Shown here: piece after piece, positions 8,702 to 15,550 of the stretch
How the letters are laid out: every line of letters starts with the position of its first letter
Numbering within the stretch: the first letter of the stretch is position 1
DNA from: Shinella zoogloeoides
Lineage (GTDB): Bacteria; Pseudomonadota; Alphaproteobacteria; Rhizobiales; Rhizobiaceae
Direction: 5' to 3'
DNA length: 64,000 nucleotides
NCBI RefSeq assembly: GCF_003574625.1
Contig: NZ_QNUJ01000005.1
Location: 62,001 to 126,000, forward strand
Made by a program: the position numbers and the translations under genes
Notes under the pieces: generated by a model
The model's database searches: none
What the model saw: only the letters and a program-made list of their open reading frames with translations
Told to the model about the DNA's origin: nothing

Positions 8702-8971
8702 TCAGGCCGGCGGGTCGTCCGTCGCCGTTTCGGCGCTATCCTCCACCTCGGTCTCCGGCCGGTCCCGCCCCGCCGCCACCTCGTTGTGCCATCGGCCGTC
8801 CTCGTCCTCATAGGAGATGAAGCGGTCCTCGTCGCTTCTTTCGTGCCGTTCGGCCGCAAGGCGGGCGGCCGCGAGCGCTTCGGCATGGTTGGGGAATGTC
8901 TCGGAAAAGACGTCGTCCAGCCGGTAGGCCCAGCCGTCTTCGTGCGGCACGACATGATAGGTGATCGGCAT
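8702..8971 (-). CDS. DUF2188 domain protein
   Basis: This 89-residue protein contains the DUF2188 signature YHVVPHEDGWAYRLDD, followed by a segment with HAEALAAARLAAERH. The family is small, cytosolic and of unknown function; it is frequent in rhizobial stress gene sets. The start at 8971 has AGGGAG upstream at good spacing; a longer form to 9043 would run through the promoter. The C-terminal third is acidic and rich in Glu/Asp/Thr. It is convergent with the UdgX gene (3 bases between stops) and divergent from the BON gene, with back-to-back EcfG-like promoters in between. Confidence 0.85.
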   Translation of the reverse strand: MPITYHVVPHEDGWAYRLDDVFSETFPNHAEALAAARLAAERHERSDEDRFISYEDEDGRWHNEVAAGRDRPETEVEDSAETATDDPPA

Positions 8972-9003
8972 GATGCGCTCCCTGGTTGTCTCGATGCGGA
9001 AGA

Positions 9004-9028
9004 AACCGGCCGTGCGGCAAATGGTTCC
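9004..9028 (-). promoter_or_regulatory. Putative EcfG-type promoter for the DUF2188 gene
   Basis: Read on the minus strand, GGAAC (9028-9024) is followed after 16 bases by GGTT (9007-9004). It is about 33 bases before the DUF2188 start codon. A second site on the plus strand lies 9 bases away, giving a divergent stress promoter pair. Confidence 0.6.
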
Positions 9029-9036
9029 GGCACGGC

Positions 9037-9061
9037 GGAACAATGGGCGGGCGGATCGGTT
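9037..9061 (+). promoter_or_regulatory. Putative EcfG-type promoter for the BON-domain gene
   Basis: GGAAC at 9037-9041, a 16-base spacer and GGTT at 9058-9061 match the EcfG pattern. The site is about 32-38 bases before the BON-domain gene. Confidence 0.6.
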
Positions 9062-9092
9062 CGAACCTCCTCAGGTATAACAAGCGACGGAG

Positions 9093-9593
9093 ATGACGAT
9101 GAACGGCCGCAAGCAAGCCCCCCGCGAAGACGACTTTCGCGATTACGAACAGCGCGACATCCGCGACGGCTGGCCCTATCCGGACAATGACGGCGACCTG
9201 AACGACGGGAAGAACGCGCCCTACGGCGCGCCGGGGACCAATTTCGACGCGCGCGGCAACAAGGGCGTGGAGGTCGAGGCCGATCCCGACCTGCGGGACG
9301 TCGACGGCGCGCCCATGCCGTTTTCCGACGGGAACGAGGAGGCGATCGCCGCCGACGACCTCGAGGCGCGCATCATGCAGACGCTCGAGGACGACGAGCG
9401 GGTCGATCTCGACATGCTGGAAATCACCATCCGGGACGGTGTCGCCGAACTGGACGGGGCGGTCGACAGCGAGGACGACCGGCGCCATCTCATCGGGCTT
9501 CTACGGCGGGTGAAGGGGCTGCGGGACGTGCGGGCGGAGGGCTTGCTGGCGCGTGGCGTCGACAGCCATGTCCCGCGCGATGTCGACGAATAG
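9093..9593 (+). CDS. BON domain protein
   Basis: This 166-residue protein has an acidic, low-complexity N-terminal half (YPDNDGDLNDGKN and similar) and a C-terminal BON domain of about 70 residues, LEITIRDGVAELDGAVDSE followed by RHLIGLLRRVKGLRDV. BON domains are small alpha/beta modules linked to membrane or periplasmic stress proteins, but no signal peptide is visible, so this one is predicted to be cytosolic. There are two in-frame ATGs: the second (9099) has GGAG at a better distance and may be the real start. An EcfG-like promoter precedes it. It resembles the BON proteins found in rhizobial osmotic or desiccation gene sets. Confidence 0.85.
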   Translation: MTMNGRKQAPREDDFRDYEQRDIRDGWPYPDNDGDLNDGKNAPYGAPGTNFDARGNKGVEVEADPDLRDVDGAPMPFSDGNEEAIAADDLEARIMQTLEDDERVDLDMLEITIRDGVAELDGAVDSEDDRRHLIGLLRRVKGLRDVRAEGLLARGVDSHVPRDVDE

Positions 9594-9604
9594 AGGAGAC
9601 CGTC

Positions 9605-9772
9605 ATGGCCATCATCCCCAACGAGCCCAATCCCGGTCCGACGCCGGTGCCGGACCTTCCGCCCATCGACAAGCCGACGCCGCCGATCAAGGAGCCGGAG
9701 CCCGACCGCCTGCCCGACGAGGAACCCAACCCCAATCCGGACGAGAACGACGATCCTCCAAAGCACATATAG
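9605..9772 (+). CDS. Small proline-rich acidic protein, unrecognised
   Basis: This 55-residue frame starts at an ATG preceded by AGAGGAGACCGTC, a strong ribosome-binding site, and begins 11 bases after the BON gene stop, so it looks like the second gene of that transcript. The product is dominated by Pro, Asp, Glu and Asn (for example PNPGPTPVPDLPPIDKPTPP) and has no hydrophobic segment; it should be disordered and soluble. I do not recognise a family. Similar proline-rich short proteins follow stress genes in other rhizobia. The coding claim rests on the ribosome-binding site and position. Confidence 0.6.
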   Translation: MAIIPNEPNPGPTPVPDLPPIDKPTPPIKEPEPDRLPDEEPNPNPDENDDPPKHI

Positions 9773-9775
9773 GTG

Positions 9776-10846
9776 TCAGGCGTCGGTGCGGGAAAAGCTC
9801 GCATTGCCGAGGCCCGTGCCGATCGTCACCGCGGCCCAGTTGTCGACATCCGCCATGCGCGGCAGCTCCGAAAGCCCCTGCACGACCGCATCGTTGTGCA
9901 TGATGATGAAGGTGGGCTCGCCGGCGATCTCCGGGATCGCCTTGCGTAACGCGTCCGGCAGGTTGAAATGCGTGCTTTCCCAGTTGCCGCCCGGAAGGTT
10001 CTGCCCGCCGCGGGCGATGGCGCCGTCCGGCGCGATGATGCCGGGGCAGCCGATGCCGATCACCGGGGCGAGCGCGAGCTTGGCCTTCTCGGCCTTGCCG
10101 ATCAGTGCCCCGATCATGTCGACGAGATATTCGATGGTGGCGGTGCGGCGGGGCTCGTCGTCGGCATGGCGCCACAGCTCCGATTTCCAGACCTTCGCCT
10201 TGGAGAAATCCGGCTTGTCGTCGAGGTTGAGCTTGACCACGCCGGCGCGGATGTTCGTGCCGCCGATATCGACGGCGAGGATCGCGTCATGGCCCTTCAG
10301 CATCCAGGAGGGGATGAGATGCACCGCGCCGATGAGGCCGGCTTCGTCCGGGTGATGGGAGATCGGCACCAGTTCCAGCTTCAGGCCCTCGGCATTGAGG
10401 AGAAGCTGCGTGCGGGCGATCGCCATCAGGCCGGACCTGCTGTCGCTGAAACCGCCGCCGACGGCGATCTTCGTCGTCCCCTGCCAGTCCTTCTCCTTCA
10501 TGTAGCGGGCGAGGATGGCGGCAAGGCCCTTGGCGAAATCGTCTATCGCGGCGAGCACCAAGGCGGCGGCATCCGAGGCCTCGTCCTTGAGGAGGGCGTC
10601 GATGTCCTTCTTCGACAGGTCCTCCGTGGCAACGTCGCCGAGGGGGTCTTGGCCGCCTTCGCGCACGCGCCGGCGCCAGCCGTCGATGGCGTCGCGGAAG
10701 GCGGATTTGTTGGCCTGATCGCCGATGAAGCCGTTGCGGTCGCGCAGCTCCAGATTGCAGCTCCTGACGCGCACGGCGGGCAGGTCGGTCGCCCCGTGGG
10801 CGATGGCGGGATGGTACTCCTCGGCTTTCGCGCTCTGCTTTCCCAT
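9776..10846 (-). CDS. ROK-family sugar kinase-like protein
   Basis: This 356-residue protein has a C-terminal ROK/ASKHA kinase half with the phosphate-binding loop AVDIGGTNIRAGVV, the GIGCPGIIAPDG segment and the ITIGTGLGNA-like VTIGTGLGNASF motif. The HNDAV motif supplies the likely catalytic aspartate. The N-terminal half (about 170 residues) is not part of the standard ROK domain and includes an alpha-helical section of unknown function. The zinc-binding cysteine motif of classical ROK glucokinases is absent. The start at 10846 is supported by GGAGG 5 bases upstream; a GTG at 10858 would place that site inside the coding region. Substrate is unknown, perhaps glucose given the neighbouring trehalose and glycogen genes. 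Confidence 0.8.
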   Translation of the reverse strand: MGKQSAKAEEYHPAIAHGATDLPAVRVRSCNLELRDRNGFIGDQANKSAFRDAIDGWRRRVREGGQDPLGDVATEDLSKKDIDALLKDEASDAAALVLAAIDDFAKGLAAILARYMKEKDWQGTTKIAVGGGFSDSRSGLMAIARTQLLLNAEGLKLELVPISHHPDEAGLIGAVHLIPSWMLKGHDAILAVDIGGTNIRAGVVKLNLDDKPDFSKAKVWKSELWRHADDEPRRTATIEYLVDMIGALIGKAEKAKLALAPVIGIGCPGIIAPDGAIARGGQNLPGGNWESTHFNLPDALRKAIPEIAGEPTFIIMHNDAVVQGLSELPRMADVDNWAAVTIGTGLGNASFSRTDA

Positions 10847-10953
10847 ATCGCCTCCCACTCGGTTCCAAACTGCGAAGTGAGAATGCGGCGGGGTAAAACT
10901 TGTTCCCGGCCACCCCCTTGCCGCCCGGCAAATGCGATCTACTTGCAGGACCC

Positions 10954-11766
10954 ATGAGCGAACAGGAAAAATTGCAGCCGACCGATGCGGCGACCCGCCA
11001 CCTCGTCCGCCGCCTGATCGACGAGCCGGACCGCTGGGCGCTCTTCCTCGACATCGACGGAACGTTGCTGGACCTTGCGACGACGCCGGACGCCATTCAG
11101 GTTCCCCTGTCCCTGCCGGTCGACCTTGCCGCCGTCTCGGGCCGCCTCGGCGGCGCGCTGGCGCTGGTGACGGGCCGGAGCCTCTCCTATGCCGACGGGC
11201 TCTTCGCGCCGCATCGCTTTCCGATCGCCGGCCTGCACGGCGCGGAGTTCCGGGCGGCTGACGGGGCGACCTCGGCGGTCGCGCAGACCTCCGGCTTCGA
11301 CGCGCTCAAGCGCCGGCTGGTCGAGGAAACCGCCTGGATGGAGGGCGTGCTGATCGAGGACAAGGGCGCGGCGGTCGCGGCGCATTACCGGCTGGCGCCG
11401 GCCTACGACACCGCGCTGGAAAAGATCATGTGCGATTTCGCGGAGGCGGCGGGGCCGGCCTGGGTGCTGCAGCCCGGCAAGATGGTCTTCGAGATCCGCC
11501 CGTCGCGGGCCGACAAGGGCGAGGCGGTCGCCTCCTACCTGGAGCAGCCGCCCTTTCTCGGCCGGCTGCCGGTTGCCGTCGGCGACGACCTGACGGACGA
11601 ATCGATGTTCGCGCTTGCCAATGCGCGGGGTGGCCAGTCGATCCGGGTGGGCTCGCTCTCGACGGCGACCTGCGCCCTTGCCAAGTCCTCGTCGCCCTCG
11701 GCCATCCGCTCGGCGCTCGCCACCATCGCGGCGGCGGGCGCCCGGAAGGAGGCCGCGGCGTCCTGA
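10954..11766 (+). CDS. otsB: Trehalose-6-phosphate phosphatase
   Basis: This 270-residue HAD phosphatase converts trehalose 6-phosphate to trehalose. The nucleophile motif FLDIDGTLLD places Asp33 and Asp35 in the DxD position; the later VGDDLTDESMF is HAD motif IV, and KMVFEIRP is a segment typical of OtsB. The length is normal. No otsA (trehalose-6-phosphate synthase) is in the window, so the substrate must come from an enzyme encoded elsewhere. It is followed by the PPC-domain gene 55 bases later. Trehalose synthesis fits the stress theme of this region. Confidence 0.92.
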   Translation: MSEQEKLQPTDAATRHLVRRLIDEPDRWALFLDIDGTLLDLATTPDAIQVPLSLPVDLAAVSGRLGGALALVTGRSLSYADGLFAPHRFPIAGLHGAEFRAADGATSAVAQTSGFDALKRRLVEETAWMEGVLIEDKGAAVAAHYRLAPAYDTALEKIMCDFAEAAGPAWVLQPGKMVFEIRPSRADKGEAVASYLEQPPFLGRLPVAVGDDLTDESMFALANARGGQSIRVGSLSTATCALAKSSSPSAIRSALATIAAAGARKEAAAS

Positions 11767-11821
11767 GCCCGGGAACCGGATCGGCTCTCGCGCCTTTCCC
11801 TTCCACGAAGGGAGACGAACG

Positions 11822-12262
11822 ATGCAGCACAAACTTCTGGCAAGCGATGCGGGCGAGCGCACCTTCATCCTCGTTCTTGATGAAGGGGACGAGGCCTTTT
11901 CCTGCCTGACCGGGTTCGCGAAGCGCGAGGGCGTGACGGCGGCCTCGATCACCGCCATCGGCGCCTTCCGGGCCGCCACCATCGCCTTCTTCGAATACGA
12001 GACGAAGAATTACAAGAAGATACCCGTGGAGGTGCAGTCGGAGGTGCTGAGCCTCATCGGCGACGTCGCGCTCGATGACGACGGCCAGGCGAGCCTTCAC
12101 CTGCATGTCGTGCTCGGCCTTTCCGACGGCAGCACGAGGGGCGGGCATTTCCTCGAAGGCCATGTGCGTCCGACGCTGGAGGTGGTGCTGCGCGAAACGC
12201 CGGCCAGGCTGCGCCGCCGGCACCGCAGCGATCTCGGTATCGCCCTGATCGACGTGGGTTAG
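11822..12262 (+). CDS. PPC domain protein (DUF296)
   Basis: This 146-residue protein consists of one PPC/DUF296 domain, with LHLHVVLGLSDGSTRGGHFL (about residues 98-117) containing the conserved metal-associated histidines and the glycine-rich turn. In plants the domain is fused to AT-hooks; the bacterial single-domain proteins form trimers and their role is unknown. Strong GGGAG ribosome-binding site upstream. The stop codon (TAG, 12260-12262) lies in the first bases of an insertion-sequence remnant, so the original C-terminus may have been different. The last residues, ALIDVG, look close to the usual family end. Confidence 0.85.
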   Translation: MQHKLLASDAGERTFILVLDEGDEAFSCLTGFAKREGVTAASITAIGAFRAATIAFFEYETKNYKKIPVEVQSEVLSLIGDVALDDDGQASLHLHVVLGLSDGSTRGGHFLEGHVRPTLEVVLRETPARLRRRHRSDLGIALIDVG

Positions 12263-12601
12263 GCTGTATTGACGATTAGCTATCTAATCCAGATGGTTAT
12301 GGGCGGCGATGAGGACGAAGACTCGGAAGTTGGCGGGCGGCTTGTCGTATCACGTTGCGATGCGGCGGAACCGTTTGAATTTGGCAAAGAAGCGCTCAAT
12401 GAGCTTCGTTTCTGTAGATGCGCCAGTCGCAAGCATGAGGATGCCTTCGTTCGGCCATGGCGGAGTAGCGGCAACAGCTCCGCCATCGAGAATGGTGTCG
12501 TGGAAGTAGCACCGCTCAGCTTACCTGCATCCATGGGTGACCTTCAAAAACCGGAATGGAATCTGACCTAATTGGAACACTAAATCGTCACTACATTCTA
12601 A
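12259..12601. mobile_element. Internally deleted IS5-family insertion sequence remnant
   Basis: The ends form an imperfect inverted repeat: TTAGGCTGTATTGACGATT at 12259-12277 pairs with the complement of AATCGTCACTACATTCTAA at 12583-12601, with three mismatches. The interior is only about 300 bases, against roughly 850 for an intact IS5/IS427-type element, and it encodes a decayed transposase tail. The base composition is clearly lower in GC than the flanks. It lies between the PPC gene and the TrpA-like gene. No target-site duplication could be called with confidence. Confidence 0.72.
12284..12440 (-). pseudogene. IS5-type transposase C-terminal fragment, frameshifted with a stop
   Basis: On the minus strand the sequence reads KLIERFFAKFKRFRRIAT, then a TGA stop where family members have arginine, then YDK, ending at TAG 12284-12286. 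This is the conserved C-terminal LIERFF..RRIATRYDK block of IS5-family (IS427-like) DDE transposases. Upstream, DWRIYRN continues the homology in another frame, so there is also a frameshift near 12405-12410. The remainder of the transposase is deleted. The fragment cannot encode an active enzyme. Confidence 0.75.
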
Positions 12602-12606
12602 GCCGG

Positions 12607-13431
12607 TTACCGGCCATCGATGGCCTGCCGGTAGCCGCCGACCAGCCCGGCGGCCGTGCGGCGGAAGGCCTCGGCATCCCCTTGCCCGCGCATCGCCTCG
12701 AACCGGTCGATGAGGGCCGTTGCGACGATGACGCCATCCGCGACTTCCGCGACTTCCGCCGCCATGTCGGGCGTCTTGACGCCGAAGCCGACGAGGACGG
12801 GCAGGCGGCTGGCCGTCCGGCAGCGCGCCACCGCATCCGAGATCGCCTCGATGGAGGCGGAAGGCCCGCCCGTCGGCCCGACGACGGGAATGCAATAGAG
12901 AAAGCCGCCGACGCCCTTGCTGGCGGAAACGAAATCCTCGGCCGGCAGCGACGGGGCGGCAAGCGGGATCATCACCAGCCCATGCCTGCCGAGCGCCTTC
13001 AGCAGCGGCTCGGCCTCGCGAAGCGGCAGGTCGGCGGCAATGAGGCCGTCGACGCCCGCCGCCGCGGCGCGCGCGGCAAAGGCCTCGTAGCCCATGGCGA
13101 GAAGCGGATTGGCATAGCCCATCAGCACGATGGGCGTCGTATCGTCCTCTTCCCGGAAGGCGGCGCAGAGGTCCAGCGTGCGGGAGAGATTGCCGCCCGC
13201 CGCGAGCGCCCGCCGGTTGGCGGTCTGGATCGTCGCGCCGTCGAGAATGGGGTCCGAATAGGGATGGCCGATCTCCAGGAGATCGATGCCGTTTCCGACA
13301 AGCAGCCGCAGCCGCTCGAGGCTCCCAGTGAAATCCGGATCGCAGGCGACGGTGAAGGTGACGAAGGCGCTGCGGCCCTCCGCCTTGAGGCGCGCGAACA
13401 TACGGTCGATGCGGTTGGGGGAACGCGCCAT
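12607..13431 (-). CDS. TrpA-like TIM-barrel lyase in a sugar-transport operon
   Basis: This 274-residue protein is homologous to tryptophan synthase alpha, which cleaves indole-3-glycerol phosphate by retro-aldol to indole and glyceraldehyde 3-phosphate. The catalytic pair is kept: Glu53 in LLEIGHPYSD and Asp64 in PILDG, matching Glu49 and Asp60 of the enteric enzyme with the same 11-residue spacing. IVLMGYANPL and the phosphate-site GFGVKTP are also kept. It diverges at TVACDPD (usually TAGDPD), at the loop YCIPVVGPTGG and at VATALI (usually a Gly-Ser/Thr). It starts 2 bases after the TrpB-like gene and is the last gene of the FGGY-kinase/ABC-transporter operon. That context, not a trp operon, points to a catabolic lyase on a phosphorylated import product. 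Whether it uses indole glycerol phosphate is unknown. Confidence 0.8.
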   Translation of the reverse strand: MARSPNRIDRMFARLKAEGRSAFVTFTVACDPDFTGSLERLRLLVGNGIDLLEIGHPYSDPILDGATIQTANRRALAAGGNLSRTLDLCAAFREEDDTTPIVLMGYANPLLAMGYEAFAARAAAAGVDGLIAADLPLREAEPLLKALGRHGLVMIPLAAPSLPAEDFVSASKGVGGFLYCIPVVGPTGGPSASIEAISDAVARCRTASRLPVLVGFGVKTPDMAAEVAEVADGVIVATALIDRFEAMRGQGDAEAFRRTAAGLVGGYRQAIDGR

Positions 13432-13433
13432 GG

Positions 13434-14621
13434 TCAGCTTTCCGGCCAGATGACGTCGAGGTCCTTGTCGCCGGCGGAAGCCACCATGACGACGACGGCG
13501 TCGTTGCGGTCGTAGAGCCGGGCGATGCGCTCGGCGGCCGCCACCGCATGGCCCGCCTCCAGCGAGACGAGGATCCCTTCGCTTTTCGCCAGCCGCAGCA
13601 CGGCCTGGCGAGCCTCCTCGTCGGTGACGGCGACGGTCTCCACGCGGCCGCGCTCGACGAGATCGGCGATCTCCGGCGCCGAGCCGGGATAGGCGAGCCC
13701 CGGCGCGATCGAGGCGGTCGGCAGGATCTGGCCGTGTTCATCCGCCAGCACCAGCGTCTCGGCGCCGTGGAAGATGCCGCGCCGCCCCTTGCCGAGCCGG
13801 GCGGAATGCGGCGCATCCCCGCCGGACTGGCCGCCGGCCTCGACCGCGACGAGCCGGATCTGCGGATCGCCGACGAAGGCGGAGAAGATGCCGATGGTCG
13901 AGGAGCCGCCGCCGACCGCCGAGACGATGGCGCGCGGCAGCACGCCGGCCTCGATAAGCTGAAGCCGCGTCTCGCGGCCGATCACCGCCTGGAAGGCGCC
14001 GACCATAGCCGGATAGGGATGGGCGCCGATGGGCGCGCCGGCGAGATAGGCCGTCGTCGCGCTGTTGCCCATCCAGTGGCGGATGGCGGCGGAGGTCGCC
14101 GCGCTCAAGGTCCGGTCGGCATCCTCCACGATCCTGAGATCGGCCCCGAAGGCGCGCATCTTCCTGATCGTCGCGGCGTGCCGCGCCGCATCGCTGCTGC
14201 CCATGTAGATGGTGCAGGAAAGCCCGAGCCGGGCGGCGACCGCCGCCGCCGCGACGCCGTTCTGGCCGGAGCCGGTATCCGTGACCACCGAGCCGAGCCC
14301 CATGCGCACGGCGAGGAGGCACTGGCCGAGAGCGGAATTGGCGTAGTTGCCGCCATTGAACGTCAGGTCGTCGCGCTTGAGGATGATGCGCGCCCCGCCG
14401 TTGGCCGAGGCGAGCGTCACCGTTTCGAAGACCGGCGTCGGCCGGCCGACGAAGCGCTCCAGCAGGTCCTCGAAGGTGCGGCGGAAGATGGGGTCCGCCC
14501 AGGCCTGATCGAAGGCGGCTTCGAGGCGGTCGAGCACCGGCAGCAGCACCGGCGCCACGAACTGCCCGCCGAACCGGCCATAGCGCCCCGGCCGCCCTCT
14601 TGCCGCGCCCGCCGCCGTCAT
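13434..14621 (-). CDS. TrpB-like protein lacking the PLP lysine
   Basis: This 395-residue protein aligns along its whole length with tryptophan synthase beta: GRFGGQFVAPVLLPVL at the N-terminus, VGRPTPVFE, KRDDLTFNGG, GGGSSTIG (237-244) and SEGILVSLEAGHA. The catalytic residues are replaced. The HK pair that holds the Schiff-base lysine is Asn92-Tyr93, the AETGAGQHG glutamate is Asp115 and its His is Asn121, the GLDYPG aspartate is Ala310, and the SGRGDKD serine is Ala381. The phosphate loop is kept. It therefore probably cannot do PLP beta-replacement and may be a partner or ligand-binding subunit for the TrpA-like protein. Its start overlaps the permease stop (ATGA at 14621-14618). A longer in-frame extension upstream is the permease region in a wrong frame. 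Confidence 0.82.
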   Translation of the reverse strand: MTAAGAARGRPGRYGRFGGQFVAPVLLPVLDRLEAAFDQAWADPIFRRTFEDLLERFVGRPTPVFETVTLASANGGARIILKRDDLTFNGGNYANSALGQCLLAVRMGLGSVVTDTGSGQNGVAAAAVAARLGLSCTIYMGSSDAARHAATIRKMRAFGADLRIVEDADRTLSAATSAAIRHWMGNSATTAYLAGAPIGAHPYPAMVGAFQAVIGRETRLQLIEAGVLPRAIVSAVGGGSSTIGIFSAFVGDPQIRLVAVEAGGQSGGDAPHSARLGKGRRGIFHGAETLVLADEHGQILPTASIAPGLAYPGSAPEIADLVERGRVETVAVTDEEARQAVLRLAKSEGILVSLEAGHAVAAAERIARLYDRNDAVVVMVASAGDKDLDVIWPES

Positions 14622-15550
14622 GCCGCCCCCCTGCCGATGCGGCGCACCAGCACGGCGGAGAGGATGATCGTGCCGGTGATGATGTCCTGCAGGAAGGTCG
14701 AGACGCCGAGAATGGTGAGGCCGTTGCCGATGACGGCGATGATCGCCGCGCCGACCACCGTGCCCGGCAGGTTCGCCTCGCCCTCGCGGAAGGCCGTCAT
14801 GCCGAGGAAGACGGCGGCATAGGCCGTCAGCAGATAGCCGCCCCCGCCCGTCGGGCTCGCGCTGCCGATGCGGGCTGTGAGCAGGATGCCGACCAGCGCC
14901 GAGAGAACCGCCGAGACGACGAAGGCCGCCGTCGTGTTGGAGACGATCCGGACGCCCGCCAGCCGCGCCGCCTCGCGGTTTCCGCCGATGGCATAGAGTC
15001 GGCGGCCGAATTCCAGCTTGTCGAGCAGGACCCAGACGACGAGCGCGATGGCGATCAGCCACCAGGTCAGCGTCGGCAGGCCCAGCACGTGCCCGCGCGC
15101 CATGTCGCGGAAGCCGGCCGGGATATCGCCGAGCAGCGTCGCACCGTCGGAGACCCAGAAGGTGATGCCGCCGATGATGGTGCCGGTCGCGAGCGTCGCG
15201 ATGAAGGAAAGCACCTGGAAGCGCGAGACCACATAACCCGAGACCGCGCCGAAGAGCGCCGCAACCGCCAGCACGAGGAGGCAGGCGAGCGGCGCGGGCA
15301 CGCCGAGCTTGAAGAGATAGACGACGAAGATGCCGCCGAAGGAGACGATGGAGGCGGTCGATAGGTCGAACTCGCCGACGGCCATCACGACAGTCGCGCC
15401 GATGGCGACAATGGCGAGCAGCGTCATCTGCTGGGTGATGTTGACGAGGTTCGACATGGAGCCGAACGCCCCCGGCGAGGCGATGGAGAAGACGATGACG
15501 ATGGCGATGAGCGCGATGAGCGTTCCGTATTGTCTGACAAGGCCGGTCAT
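14618..15550 (-). CDS. Sugar ABC transporter permease (CUT2, RbsC/XylH type)
   Basis: This 310-residue inner-membrane protein has about eight to ten hydrophobic segments and the branched-chain/ribose permease (BPD_transp_2) pattern, with SIVSFGGIFVVYLF early and AGVRIVSNTTAAFVVSAVLSA in the middle, followed by FLGMTAFREG. It forms the channel of a CUT2 sugar importer with the ATPase and binding protein just upstream. The start codon overlaps the ATPase stop (ATGA) and its own stop overlaps the TrpB-like start (ATGA), so three proteins are translationally chained. The substrate cannot be told from the permease; the family takes pentoses, hexoses, polyols and autoinducer-2. Confidence 0.9.
   Translation of the reverse strand: MTGLVRQYGTLIALIAIVIVFSIASPGAFGSMSNLVNITQQMTLLAIVAIGATVVMAVGEFDLSTASIVSFGGIFVVYLFKLGVPAPLACLLVLAVAALFGAVSGYVVSRFQVLSFIATLATGTIIGGITFWVSDGATLLGDIPAGFRDMARGHVLGLPTLTWWLIAIALVVWVLLDKLEFGRRLYAIGGNREAARLAGVRIVSNTTAAFVVSAVLSALVGILLTARIGSASPTGGGGYLLTAYAAVFLGMTAFREGEANLPGTVVGAAIIAVIGNGLTILGVSTFLQDIITGTIILSAVLVRRIGRGAA

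Noticed and set aside
11772-11796. GGAAC box before the PPC-domain gene as an EcfG promoter.
   Set aside because: The -10 position reads CCTT; not convincing.
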